Under the pieces are notes generated by a model, which saw only the letters and a program-made list of their open reading frames with translations, had not been told where the DNA came from and ran no database searches. DNA of 11,600 nucleotides. Source: Pseudomonadota bacterium (GTDB taxonomy: Bacteria; Pseudomonadota; Alphaproteobacteria; Rhizobiales; Beijerinckiaceae). The number at the start of each line of letters is the position of its first letter. Within the stretch, counting starts at the first letter, position 1. Positions 1-6,602 of this stretch are shown here, one piece after another. The stretch is from assembly GCA_023386115.1 (NCBI GenBank), contig JAEWKL010000931.1:1-11600 (forward strand). Reading direction: 5' to 3'. The position numbers and the translations under genes are program-made.

Positions 1-123
1 GTGCCAGCCGCCGCGGTGCCAGCCGCCGCGGTGCCAGCCGCCGCCATAGCCGTAGCCCCACGGGCGATGCCAGCCGACCGGGCGATAGCCATAGCCCCAG
101 GGCCGGTGCCAGCCGACGCGACG
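1..123. repeat. Tandem repeats coding for the GWH-rich tail
   Basis: Bases 1-45 hold three tandem copies of a 15-bp unit, gtgccagccgccgcg; the first two are identical and the third differs only in its last base. Bases 46-84 and 85-123 are two copies of a 39-bp unit, identical at 32 of 39 positions. Both unit lengths are multiples of three, so copy-number change would keep the reading frame. On the minus strand they encode the GWHRG and R-x-V-GWHRPWGYGY units of the exported protein. Confidence 0.9.
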
Positions 124-336
124 CCAGCCGTAGCCCCAGCGCGGGCCGACGACCCTCCGGTAGCCGACGACCGGGGCGTAATAGACCCGGGGCCCATAGA
201 GGTTCGGGCGGCACCAGCCGCTCCAGTTCCGGTGGAACCCGGGGCCGCAGCCGTCACGCGCTTCCGCAGCCGTTCCGGTCCCGACGAGGGCGCCGAGAGA
301 CAGGATTGCGGCGCCCGCAGCCATTGTCCAACGCAT
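1..336 (-). CDS. GCG_CRPN-type exported Gly/Trp/His/Tyr repeat protein, 3' end outside window
   Basis: This is the N-terminal part of a small exported protein that continues past the left edge; 112 codons are visible. It opens with a signal peptide (MRWTMAAGAA, then a hydrophobic stretch, likely cut after the AEA of TAAEA). The segment GCGPGFHRNWSGWCRPN follows, the signature of the family annotated as GCG_CRPN prefix-to-repeats proteins. The rest is repeat: a 13-residue unit of the form R-x-V-GWHRPWGYGY occurs twice in tandem, then GWHRG units run off the edge. AGGAGG at 342-347 (complement) lies 5 nt from the ATG at 336 but only 2 nt from the ATG at 339, so I chose 336. The function of the family is not known to me. 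The two cysteines of the prefix could form a disulfide, and the His/Trp/Tyr tail could bind metal or cell-wall material, but that is speculation. Confidence 0.8.
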   Translation of the reverse strand, partial: MRWTMAAGAAILSLGALVGTGTAAEARDGCGPGFHRNWSGWCRPNLYGPRVYYAPVVGYRRVVGPRWGYGWRRVGWHRPWGYGYRPVGWHRPWGYGYGGGWHRGGWHRGGWH

Positions 337-341
337 CATGG

Positions 342-347
342 CCTCCT
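342..347 (-). promoter_or_regulatory. Ribosome binding site of the repeat protein
   Basis: A perfect AGGAGG on the minus strand. It decides between two adjacent ATG codons: 5 nt spacing to the ATG at 336 against 2 nt to the one at 339, favouring the second. Confidence 0.6.
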
Positions 348-575
348 GTGGAGTGAGGCCCATGAAATGCACGAAGTGGCGACATCGTTTCCAGGTTACG
401 AAGAGTTCATCTTCGGCGATCGCGGCCGCGGCGAGGCTGTGCTTGTCCTGCGTTCGATACCGCACGGAGGCGCGACGGCCCGGGCCAGTCCGACAGGAGT
501 TCTCACGCCGTGCCGCCCCCGCCCTCGTCCTGAGGGCACAGGTGGGATGATGCGATGTCGGAGTGCGGAAGAGAC
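348..575. other. Intergenic region, no gene seen
   Basis: About 230 bases between the acyltransferase stop and the repeat-protein ribosome binding site, both genes being on the minus strand. It should carry the promoter of the repeat protein, but I could not pick out a convincing -35/-10 pair. Short frames here lack family features and a ribosome binding site. A small hairpin lies at its right end, overlapping the acyltransferase stop. Confidence 0.5.
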
Positions 576-584
576 CTACGTCTC
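571..584 (-). terminator. Weak hairpin over the plsC stop codon
   Basis: GAGAC (571-575) and GTCTC (580-584) form a 5-bp stem with a 4-base loop that contains the stop codon. On the minus strand it is followed by a short pyrimidine run (TTCC). This is too short to be a confident terminator. Confidence 0.2.
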
Positions 585-1346
585 CTGCGCCCGCGCGGCC
601 GCGCGCGTCGAACCAGGCTGGCCCGCCTCCCGCACCAGGGCGTCCGAGGCGGTCTCGATCCGCTCCTGCAGCTCGGCGTAGAACGCATCCCGCGGCAGGC
701 CCGGCGGGATCACGGGCAGGAACTCGATGATGGCGGTGCCGGGCCGGTAGGTCAGGCGGCGGCGGCCCCAGAAGATTCCCGTATTGAGCGCGACCGGCAG
801 GCACGGCACGCCGAGCCGGTCGTACATGTGGGCGACGCCGTACTTGTAGGCCGGGGGTGCGCCCGGGGCGCGCCGCGTGCCTTCGGGGAAGATGATCAGG
901 CGGCGGCCGTCGGCCATGGCGGCGGCGGCCTCCTCGTTCATCAGCGCGAGCGCGCGGGAGCCCTTCGAGCGGTCGATCGCCACCATCTCGCTGCGGGCGA
1001 GGTACCAGCCGAACAGCGGCAGCCACATCAGCTCGCGCTTGAGGATGTAGGTGAAGTCGTCGAGCACCGTGACGAGGGCCAGGGTCTCGAGGGCCGATTG
1101 ATGCTTGGCGGCGACCAGGCACGCGCCGGCCGGGCGGTGCTCGAGCCCGCGGAACTCGACCTTCAGGCCCACGATGGCCTCGAGCAGCCGGAGGATGATC
1201 CGGCCCCAGGTCTGGGCCAGCCACACCACGCTGCGCCGCGTGGCGAGGGCCGGCAGGCCGCCGATCAGCAGAACGGCGGTGACGAGGTAGAAGGCGAGGG
1301 TGAACAGGATCGAGCGGACGAGGGACATCGAGCGGACGAGGGACAT
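576..1346 (-). CDS. plsC: 1-acyl-sn-glycerol-3-phosphate acyltransferase (PlsC/LPLAT family)
   Basis: A 256-residue acyltransferase of the PlsC family, which adds the second acyl chain to lysophosphatidic acid to make phosphatidic acid at the inner membrane. An N-terminal membrane helix spans about residues 13-31. The catalytic motif I reads KHQSALET (His82, with Glu87 where the family consensus HX4D has Asp). VAIDRS (about 122-127) fits motif II, FPEGTR (153-158) is motif III, and PVALNTGIFW (about 184-193) fits motif IV. Length is normal. The start is uncertain: the frame is open to 1478, but the upstream part is low-complexity Arg/Pro/Gly without family likeness. The ATG at 1346 begins MSLVRS, and an identical MSLVRS follows at 1328 because of an 18-bp duplication. 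No clear ribosome binding site precedes either. It stands alone, divergent from the TRAP protein gene. The exact acyl acceptor cannot be told from sequence. Confidence 0.9.
   Translation of the reverse strand: MSLVRSMSLVRSILFTLAFYLVTAVLLIGGLPALATRRSVVWLAQTWGRIILRLLEAIVGLKVEFRGLEHRPAGACLVAAKHQSALETLALVTVLDDFTYILKRELMWLPLFGWYLARSEMVAIDRSKGSRALALMNEEAAAAMADGRRLIIFPEGTRRAPGAPPAYKYGVAHMYDRLGVPCLPVALNTGIFWGRRRLTYRPGTAIIEFLPVIPPGLPRDAFYAELQERIETASDALVREAGQPGSTRAAARAQET
1311..1346. repeat. 18-bp tandem duplication at the plsC start
   Basis: cgagcggacgagggacat occurs at 1311-1328 and again, identically, at 1329-1346. It duplicates the ATG and the next five codons of the acyltransferase in frame, giving MSLVRSMSLVRS at the N-terminus. 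Confidence 0.95.
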
Positions 1347-1603
1347 GGCGGGCGGCAGGGAGCCTTCGGAGGAAGCCTTCGGGCCGGCGCCCGGGCGCCG
1401 GCCGCGTGCCGGGTCGCGCCCCTCCGTTGAGCATTTCGGCGCCCGCGCACCATGCGAATGCCGGCCGGTGCATCTCACGGGTGGACGGCCGGCGGATGGG
1501 TGCCGGGGAGCGAGAAAACGTGCTTTAAGCCACGATGGACCCGCGCGGGAGACGCGGGGAACGCCATCGGTCCCGGAATGCCGGACCTGACCAGGAGGAC
1601 GCC
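1347..1603. other. Divergent intergenic region between plsC and the TRAP protein gene
   Basis: About 257 bases that should hold both promoters. I see an inverted repeat GCCGGCC/GGCCGGC (1460-1466 and 1487-1493) and a second, CCCGCG/CGCGGG (1540-1545 and 1553-1558), the latter able to form a hairpin in the 5' leader of the plus-strand gene. Both are the kind of short GC inverted repeat common at this base composition. No clear -35/-10 pair was found. Confidence 0.4.
1593..1598 (+). promoter_or_regulatory. Ribosome binding site of the TRAP solute-binding protein gene
   Basis: A perfect AGGAGG, 5 nt before the ATG at 1604. It rejects the earlier in-frame ATG at 1535, which would add 23 residues ahead of the signal peptide. 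Confidence 0.85.
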
Positions 1604-2623
1604 ATGACCACGCTCACGCGCCGCCGCGCGCTTCATCTCGCCGTCGCCGGCGCCGTCGCGGGCCCGACGGTGCTGCGCATCACCCGGGCGCACGCGGCCG
1701 AGTTCACCCTGAAGGCCGCCAACAACACGCCGATCAGCCATCCGCTCACGATCTACATGACCAAGGCCGCCGACGCGGTCCGCGAGGAGACCGGCGGCAA
1801 GGTCGATATCAAGCTGTTTCCCAACAACCAGCTCGGCGGCGACACCGACATGTTGAGCCAGCTGCGCTCCGGCGCGCTGGAATTCTTCACCCTCTCGCCC
1901 CTGATCCTCGCGACCCTGGTGCCGTCGGCCTCGATCAGCGGCGTGGGCTTCGCCTGGAACTCCTACGACAAGCTGTGGCCGGCGATGGACGGCGATCTCG
2001 GCGCTCATGTGCGGGCACAGATCGAGAAATCCGGCCTCTACGCCTTCGACCGGATCTGGGAGAACGGCTTCCGCCAGACCACCTCGTCGAGCCGGCCGAT
2101 CCTGAAGCCGGAGGACTTCAAGGGCTTCAAGATCCGGGTCCCGCCGAGCCCGATGTGGACCTCGATGTTCAAGGCCTTCGACGCCGCCCCGATGACGATC
2201 AACTTCGCGGAAGTGTACTCGGCGCTGCAGACGAAGATCGCGGAAGGCCAGGAGAACCCGCTGACGCTGATCGACACGGCCAAGCTCTACGAGGTGCAGA
2301 AGCACCTCTCGAAGACCAACCACATGTGGGACGGCTTCTGGCTCCTGTCGAACGGCAAGGTCTGGCGCGGCCTGCCGCAGGACGTGAAGACCGTGGTGGC
2401 CAAGCACTTCAACACCCAGGCGGTGGCGCAGCGCGAGGACATGCTCAAGCGCAGTAGCACGACCGAGCAGGACCTGCGCGCCCGCGGCCTGACCTTCCAC
2501 GAGGTCGACACCAAGGCGTTCCAGGCCAAGCTGCAATCGGCCGGCTTCTACAAGGAGTGGAAGGGCAAGTTCGGCGACGATGCCTGGGCGCTCCTGGAGA
2601 AGCACACCGGCTCGATCGCCTGA
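1604..2623 (+). CDS. TRAP transporter solute-binding protein, DctP family
   Basis: A 339-residue periplasmic binding protein of the DctP/TRAP family, which captures small organic acids or related solutes and hands them to a DctQ/DctM membrane pair using the ion gradient. The N-terminus TRRRALHLAVAG is a twin-arginine-like signal with probable cleavage after AHA (29-31). Family hallmarks are present: FPNNQLGGDTDMLSQLRSG (about 72-90), the ligand-carboxylate arginine in KIRVPPSP (Arg178) and AEVYSALQTKIAEGQENP (about 202-219). Length is normal and no frameshift is seen. Start choice rests on the strong ribosome binding site. Neither neighbour encodes a DctQ or DctM subunit: upstream is plsC in the opposite direction, downstream a convergent signalling gene. 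It is therefore an orphan in this window and must work with membrane subunits encoded elsewhere. The ligand cannot be named from sequence. Confidence 0.93.
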   Translation: MTTLTRRRALHLAVAGAVAGPTVLRITRAHAAEFTLKAANNTPISHPLTIYMTKAADAVREETGGKVDIKLFPNNQLGGDTDMLSQLRSGALEFFTLSPLILATLVPSASISGVGFAWNSYDKLWPAMDGDLGAHVRAQIEKSGLYAFDRIWENGFRQTTSSSRPILKPEDFKGFKIRVPPSPMWTSMFKAFDAAPMTINFAEVYSALQTKIAEGQENPLTLIDTAKLYEVQKHLSKTNHMWDGFWLLSNGKVWRGLPQDVKTVVAKHFNTQAVAQREDMLKRSSTTEQDLRARGLTFHEVDTKAFQAKLQSAGFYKEWKGKFGDDAWALLEKHTGSIA

Positions 2624-2628
2624 TCGCA

Positions 2629-2650
2629 GGGACGCCCTTCGGGGCGTCCC
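2629..2650. terminator. Hairpin with UUCG tetraloop between convergent genes
   Basis: GGGACGCCC (2629-2637) pairs perfectly with GGGCGTCCC (2642-2650) around a TTCG loop, giving a very stable 9-bp stem five bases after the TRAP-protein stop. There is no T-run on either strand, so it may end transcription inefficiently or mainly protect the 3' end. Its place between convergent genes suits a shared terminator. Confidence 0.65.
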
Positions 2651-2669
2651 GCCCTCACGTCCCGGCGGG

Positions 2670-4766
2670 TCACGCCGCCGGGGCAGCGGCGGGAGGCGTC
2701 AGCACGGCGCGGCCGAACAGGTAGCCTTGCGCCTCCGTGAAGCCCTCCTCGTGGATCACGGCGAGCTGGGCCGGCGTCTCGACGCCCTCCGCCACCGTCT
2801 CGATGCCGAGGCGCCGGCCGAGTTCGGCCACGACGCCGACGATCGCCCGGCAATCCGGCCGCTCGACGGCGTCGCGCACGAACGAGGCGTCGAGCTTGAT
2901 GCGGTCGAACGGATAGGCGCGCAAGCGCCCGAGGGACGAGAAGCCGACACCGAAATCGTCCAGGGAGATGCGCACGCCCATGGCGTGGAGGAGTTGCAGG
3001 TCGTCGACGATGCCCTCGGTGGTGTTGCTCAGCACCGTCTCGGTGATCTCGAGCTCGAGCCGCCGCGGTGCGAGGCCGGTCTGGCTCAGGATCTCGCCCA
3101 CCGCCTGCGGCAGGCTGCCGTCGCCGAGCTGGCGCACGGAGACGTTGACGCAGATCCGGGCCGGCTCGGCCCAGGCGGCGGCGTCGCGGCAGGCCCGGTC
3201 GAGCACCCACAGGCCGAGCGTCCGGATCAGGTCCGACTTCTCGGCGAGCGGGATGAACTTTCGCGGCGAGACCGGGCCGCGCTCGGGATGAGTCCAGCGC
3301 AGCAGCGCCTCCTGGGCGCTGACCCCGCCATGCGCGAGGCCGATGATCGGCTGGTAGGCGACGCCGAGCTGGCCGGCCTCGACGGCGTGCCGGAGATCCT
3401 GTTCGAGGCGCTCCTCGTCGCTGCGCTCGGTCTCCAGCTCCGGGGTGAAGGAGCGCCAGGCGGCCTTGCCGGCGCTCTTGGCGGCGTAGAGCGCGCAATC
3501 GGCCTGGTGCAGCATCGCGTCGGGCGTCGAGGCGCTCTCCGCGAAGGCGATGCCGATGCTGGCCGTGACGTGGCGGGGCCGCTGGCCCTCGATCGCGTAG
3601 GGCCGGGCGAGCTCGATCAGCAGCCCCTCGGCGAGCGGTACCGCCAGGTCCCCGGCCGCTCCCGGGAGTAGCAGGGCGAATTCGTCGCCGCCGAACCGGG
3701 CGGCCAGACCGGCCCGAGGCACCGCCCGGCGAAGGCGTTCGGCCACCTGCTGCAGCAGGGCATCGCCCGCCTGATGCCCGAGATCGTCGTTGACGGCCTT
3801 GAAGCCGTCGAGGTCGAGGAACAGGAGCGCGGTGCCGGCCGGAAGCGAGCCGTCGACGGTGCTCTCGCGCAGGCGCCGCCACATCATCGCCCGGTTGGCG
3901 AGGCCGGTGAGCACGTCGTGATGGGCGAGCCGGCTGATCTCCAGCTCGGCCTCCCGCTGGCGCGTCACGTCCTCGAAGGTGACGACGAACGCCCCACCCG
4001 GGACGCCCCGGCGCACCAGGGCGATCGACCGCCCGTCCGGAATCGGGACCACCACCGTCTCGCCGTCGGCGAGCATCGCCTCGTGCTCGGCGAGCAGGGC
4101 GATGCCCGCCTCGCCGTCCGCCTCCGGCCCCGCGAAGGCGAGGGCCCAGATCTCCGCGATCGGCGCCCCGATCAGGTCGCGCCCGCCGGCCGCGGTGAAC
4201 ATCGCGAAGAAGCGCTGGTTGAGGAGGCGCACCTTGCCGTCGGCGTCGAACAGGCACAGACCCTGCGACATGGTCGAGAGGGCGAGGTCGAGGATGAGCG
4301 CGACCGCCTGGAACTGGCTGTCCTCCTCGCGCGGGGTCGCGTCGCGGATGATCTGGGCGAAGCCGGCGAGCCTGTCGCCGTCGCGGAGCGCCGCGATGAC
4401 GGTGTGGGCGCGGAACCGGCTGCCGTCGCGCCGCGGCCACCAGCCTTCCGTCTCGTAGCGCCCGGCCTCCCGCGCCGCCGCGAGCGCCGCGGCGCTCTCC
4501 TCCGGCGCTTCGCCATACGCGAAGGCGCGGCCGATCACCTCGGCGGCCGGATAGCCGGTCAGACGCTCGGCACCCGGATTCCAGGCCGCGACCCGTCCGA
4601 CCGGATCGAGGAGGCACAGGGCGTGGTCGGTCGCGTTCCAGACGAGGCGGGAACAGGCATCGTGGAGAGCGGAGCCCGCATCCGATTCGGCCTCGCCGGC
4701 TGCGCTCGCTTCACTCCGCATCGTCACACGCCCCGTCGCGCCGCAGCGAGGCCCTGCCGCGCGCAT
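2670..4766 (-). CDS. PAS-PAS-GGDEF-EAL cyclic-di-GMP turnover protein
   Basis: A 698-residue two-headed enzyme of cyclic-di-GMP signalling with no evident membrane segment, hence probably cytoplasmic. Domain order is: PAS (about 38-148, WNPGAERLTGYPAAEVIGR), a second PAS-like region (about 155-270, QGLCLFDADGKVRLLNQRFF), GGDEF (about 280-440) and EAL (about 452-690). The cyclase motif RFGGDEF (Gly359-Phe363) is intact, but the product-inhibition RxxD site that usually lies just before it is missing. The phosphodiesterase motifs look complete: EALLRW (Glu486), CVNVS (Asn541), LELEITET, SLDDFG (Asp603/Asp604), KLDASF (Lys624) and AEGVET (Glu660). Either or both activities could therefore work; which dominates cannot be told. 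The start is uncertain: the ATG at 4766 abuts a GGAG with no spacer, and the ATG at 4721 has only a poor ribosome binding site. Both precede the first PAS domain. It is transcribed alone, downstream of guaA by about 105 bases. Confidence 0.92.
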   Translation of the reverse strand: MRAAGPRCGATGRVTMRSEASAAGEAESDAGSALHDACSRLVWNATDHALCLLDPVGRVAAWNPGAERLTGYPAAEVIGRAFAYGEAPEESAAALAAAREAGRYETEGWWPRRDGSRFRAHTVIAALRDGDRLAGFAQIIRDATPREEDSQFQAVALILDLALSTMSQGLCLFDADGKVRLLNQRFFAMFTAAGGRDLIGAPIAEIWALAFAGPEADGEAGIALLAEHEAMLADGETVVVPIPDGRSIALVRRGVPGGAFVVTFEDVTRQREAELEISRLAHHDVLTGLANRAMMWRRLRESTVDGSLPAGTALLFLDLDGFKAVNDDLGHQAGDALLQQVAERLRRAVPRAGLAARFGGDEFALLLPGAAGDLAVPLAEGLLIELARPYAIEGQRPRHVTASIGIAFAESASTPDAMLHQADCALYAAKSAGKAAWRSFTPELETERSDEERLEQDLRHAVEAGQLGVAYQPIIGLAHGGVSAQEALLRWTHPERGPVSPRKFIPLAEKSDLIRTLGLWVLDRACRDAAAWAEPARICVNVSVRQLGDGSLPQAVGEILSQTGLAPRRLELEITETVLSNTTEGIVDDLQLLHAMGVRISLDDFGVGFSSLGRLRAYPFDRIKLDASFVRDAVERPDCRAIVGVVAELGRRLGIETVAEGVETPAQLAVIHEEGFTEAQGYLFGRAVLTPPAAAPAA

Positions 4767-4871
4767 CTCCGAGACGCTACGCTATGACATTTGGTGCCGG
4801 AGGTTGAGTCGCATTCTCGGCTTATGCCCCGCTGCCGGACCAGCGTGACCTTTCGAAAGCGTGGCGCTCCC

Positions 4872-6428
4872 TCACTCCCACTCGATCGTGCCGGGGGGCT
4901 TGGAGGTGATGTCGTAGGTCACCCGGTTGATGCCCTTGACCTCGTTGATGATCCGGGTCGCGACCCGGCCCAGGAACGCCATGTCGAAGGGATAGAAGTC
5001 CGCCGTCATGCCGTCGACCGAGGTGACGGCGCGCAGGGCACAGACATGGTCGTAGGTGCGCCCGTCGCCCATCACGCCGACCGTCTTGACCGGCAGGATC
5101 ACTGCGAAGGCCTGCCAGATCGTGTCGTAGAGACCGGCCTTGCGGATCTCTTCCAGGTAGATCGCGTCGGCCTTGCGCAGGGCGTCGAGCTTCTCACCCG
5201 TGATCTCGCCGGGGCAGCGGATGGCGAGGCCCGGGCCCGGGAAGGGATGGCGTCCCACGAAGGCCTCGGGCAGGCCGAGCTCGCGGCCGAGCACCCGCAC
5301 CTCGTCCTTGAACAGCTCGCGCAGGGGCTCGACGAGCTTCATGTTCATGCGGGCGGGCAGGCCGCCGACATTGTGGTGGCTCTTGATCGTTACCGAGGGA
5401 CCGCCGGTGAACGACACGCTCTCGATCACGTCGGGATAGAGCGTTCCCTGTGCCAGGAAGTCGGCCCCGCCGATCTTCTTGGCCTCCGCCTCGAACACGT
5501 CGATGAACAGGCGCCCGATCGTCTTGCGCTTGACCTCCGGGTCGGTGACCCCGGCGAGCTCGCCGAGGAAGAGGTCGGAGGCCTGCACGTGGACGAGGGG
5601 AATGTTGTAGTGGTCGCGGAACAGGCGCACCACCTCCTCGGCCTCGCCCTGGCGCAGGAGGCCGTGATCGACGAAGACGCAGGTGAGCTGCTCGCCGATC
5701 GCCTCGTGGATCAGCACCGCCGCCACCGCCGAATCGACGCCGCCCGAGAGGCCGCACAGCACCCGGGCGCCGCCGACCTGGGCGCGGATCCGCTCGATCG
5801 CCTCATCGCGGAAGGCCGCCATCGACCAGTCGCCGGTGCAGCCGGCGATGTCGCGCACGAAGTTGCGGATCAGCAGCGCGCCATGGGGAGTATGGGCCAC
5901 CTCGGGGTGGAACTGCACCGCGTAGAACTGGCGCGCCTCGTCGGCCACCGCCGCGAACGGGGCGTTCGCTGAGATCGCCACGGTGGTGAAGCCGTCCGGC
6001 AGCTTCGTCACCCGGTCGCCGTGGCTCATCCAGACCGGGTACTTCTCGCCGACATGCCAGACGCCGCGGAAAAGCGCGCTGTCGGCGATGATCTCGACCT
6101 CGGCCCGGCCGAATTCGGCGTGGTGCCCGCCCTCGACCTCGCCGCCGAGCTGCGCCGCCATGGTCTGCTCGCCGTAGCAGATGCCGAGCACCGGCACGCC
6201 GGCCTCGAACACGGCTTGCGGCGCCCGCGGCGAGGATTCGACCGTGACCGATTCCGGCCCGCCCGACAGGATCACCGCCCGCGGCTTCATCGCCGCGAAG
6301 GCCGCCTCGGCCGCCTGGAACGGCACGATCTCGGAATAGACCCCCTCCTCCCGCACCCGTCGGGCGATGAGCTGGGTCACCTGGCTGCCGAAATCGATGA
6401 TGAGGATCTTGTCGTGCTCGGTCGTCAT
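4872..6428 (-). CDS. guaA: GMP synthase (glutamine-hydrolysing)
   Basis: A complete 518-residue GuaA, the cytosolic enzyme converting XMP to GMP with ATP and glutamine, the last step of guanine nucleotide synthesis. The class I glutamine amidotransferase domain (about 8-195) has the nucleophile in GICYGEQT (Cys84) and the His/Glu pair in FHPEV (His174, Glu176). The ATP-pyrophosphatase domain begins with the loop SGGVDS (228-233). The C-terminal dimerisation domain ends in the typical SKPPGTIEWE. The start ATG at 6428 gives MTTEHDKILIIDFGSQ, the usual beginning of the family; the frame is open further upstream but without family likeness. No Shine-Dalgarno is apparent. The gene stands alone, with divergent 6603-6839 upstream and the GGDEF-EAL gene downstream on the same strand. 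I see no purine riboswitch-like structure in its leader. Confidence 0.98.
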   Translation of the reverse strand: MTTEHDKILIIDFGSQVTQLIARRVREEGVYSEIVPFQAAEAAFAAMKPRAVILSGGPESVTVESSPRAPQAVFEAGVPVLGICYGEQTMAAQLGGEVEGGHHAEFGRAEVEIIADSALFRGVWHVGEKYPVWMSHGDRVTKLPDGFTTVAISANAPFAAVADEARQFYAVQFHPEVAHTPHGALLIRNFVRDIAGCTGDWSMAAFRDEAIERIRAQVGGARVLCGLSGGVDSAVAAVLIHEAIGEQLTCVFVDHGLLRQGEAEEVVRLFRDHYNIPLVHVQASDLFLGELAGVTDPEVKRKTIGRLFIDVFEAEAKKIGGADFLAQGTLYPDVIESVSFTGGPSVTIKSHHNVGGLPARMNMKLVEPLRELFKDEVRVLGRELGLPEAFVGRHPFPGPGLAIRCPGEITGEKLDALRKADAIYLEEIRKAGLYDTIWQAFAVILPVKTVGVMGDGRTYDHVCALRAVTSVDGMTADFYPFDMAFLGRVATRIINEVKGINRVTYDITSKPPGTIEWE

Positions 6429-6490
6429 GCGACGATGAGTTAGACGAGGGCCGGCCCGCGCGCAACGCGTCGCGGAGCGGGTCCCCGGTG

Positions 6491-6557
6491 CGTTCACGAC
6501 ATTGGGGGTGCGATCACGGCGATGCGTGCACGGCATTAACCGGACGTTCATGAGCTA
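6491..6557. promoter_or_regulatory. Possible operator region between guaA and the small exported protein gene
   Basis: cgttcacgacatt (6491-6503) and cgtgcacggcatt (6525-6537) match at 11 of 13 bases, and a poorer third copy, cgttcatgagcta, sits at 6545-6557. Overlapping the last two, TTAA-N7-TTCAT (6536-6551) resembles a CtrA box (TTAA-N7-TTAAC) with two mismatches. The region lies between divergent starts. This is a pattern observation only; no binding protein is established. Confidence 0.2.
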
Positions 6558-6602
6558 ACAGCGATCGAGGCGCCCCCAACCCACCAGACAGGGAACCTCG
6601 CC

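Noticed and set aside
1..45. Short regular repeats resembling a CRISPR or iteron array
   Set aside because: The 15-bp units are directly adjacent with no spacers and keep the coding frame of a signal-peptide-bearing protein.
385..405. A GGAAAC on the minus strand upstream of the repeat protein as an EcfG (general stress sigma factor) -35 element
   Set aside because: No CGTT-type -10 lies at the required 16-17-base distance.
1475..2605. A 376-codon open frame on the minus strand
   Set aside because: It is antisense to the TRAP solute-binding protein, which has a strong ribosome binding site and clear family motifs.
2548..4617. A 689-codon open frame on the minus strand
   Set aside because: It is in another frame of the PAS-PAS-GGDEF-EAL gene, whose motifs are all in the chosen frame; the translation is an Arg-rich shadow.
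4850..4859. Palindrome CTTTCGAAAG just downstream of guaA
   Set aside because: It has no loop or T-run to make a terminator and no second copy to suggest an operator.
4791..5972. A 393-codon open frame on the plus strand
   Set aside because: It is antisense to guaA, whose catalytic motifs are complete; this translation has no recognisable domain.
6429..6602. Possible purine riboswitch upstream of guaA
   Set aside because: I could not find a purine-aptamer-like three-way junction or an obvious terminator hairpin before guaA; only the operator-like repeats and one long inverted repeat are visible.
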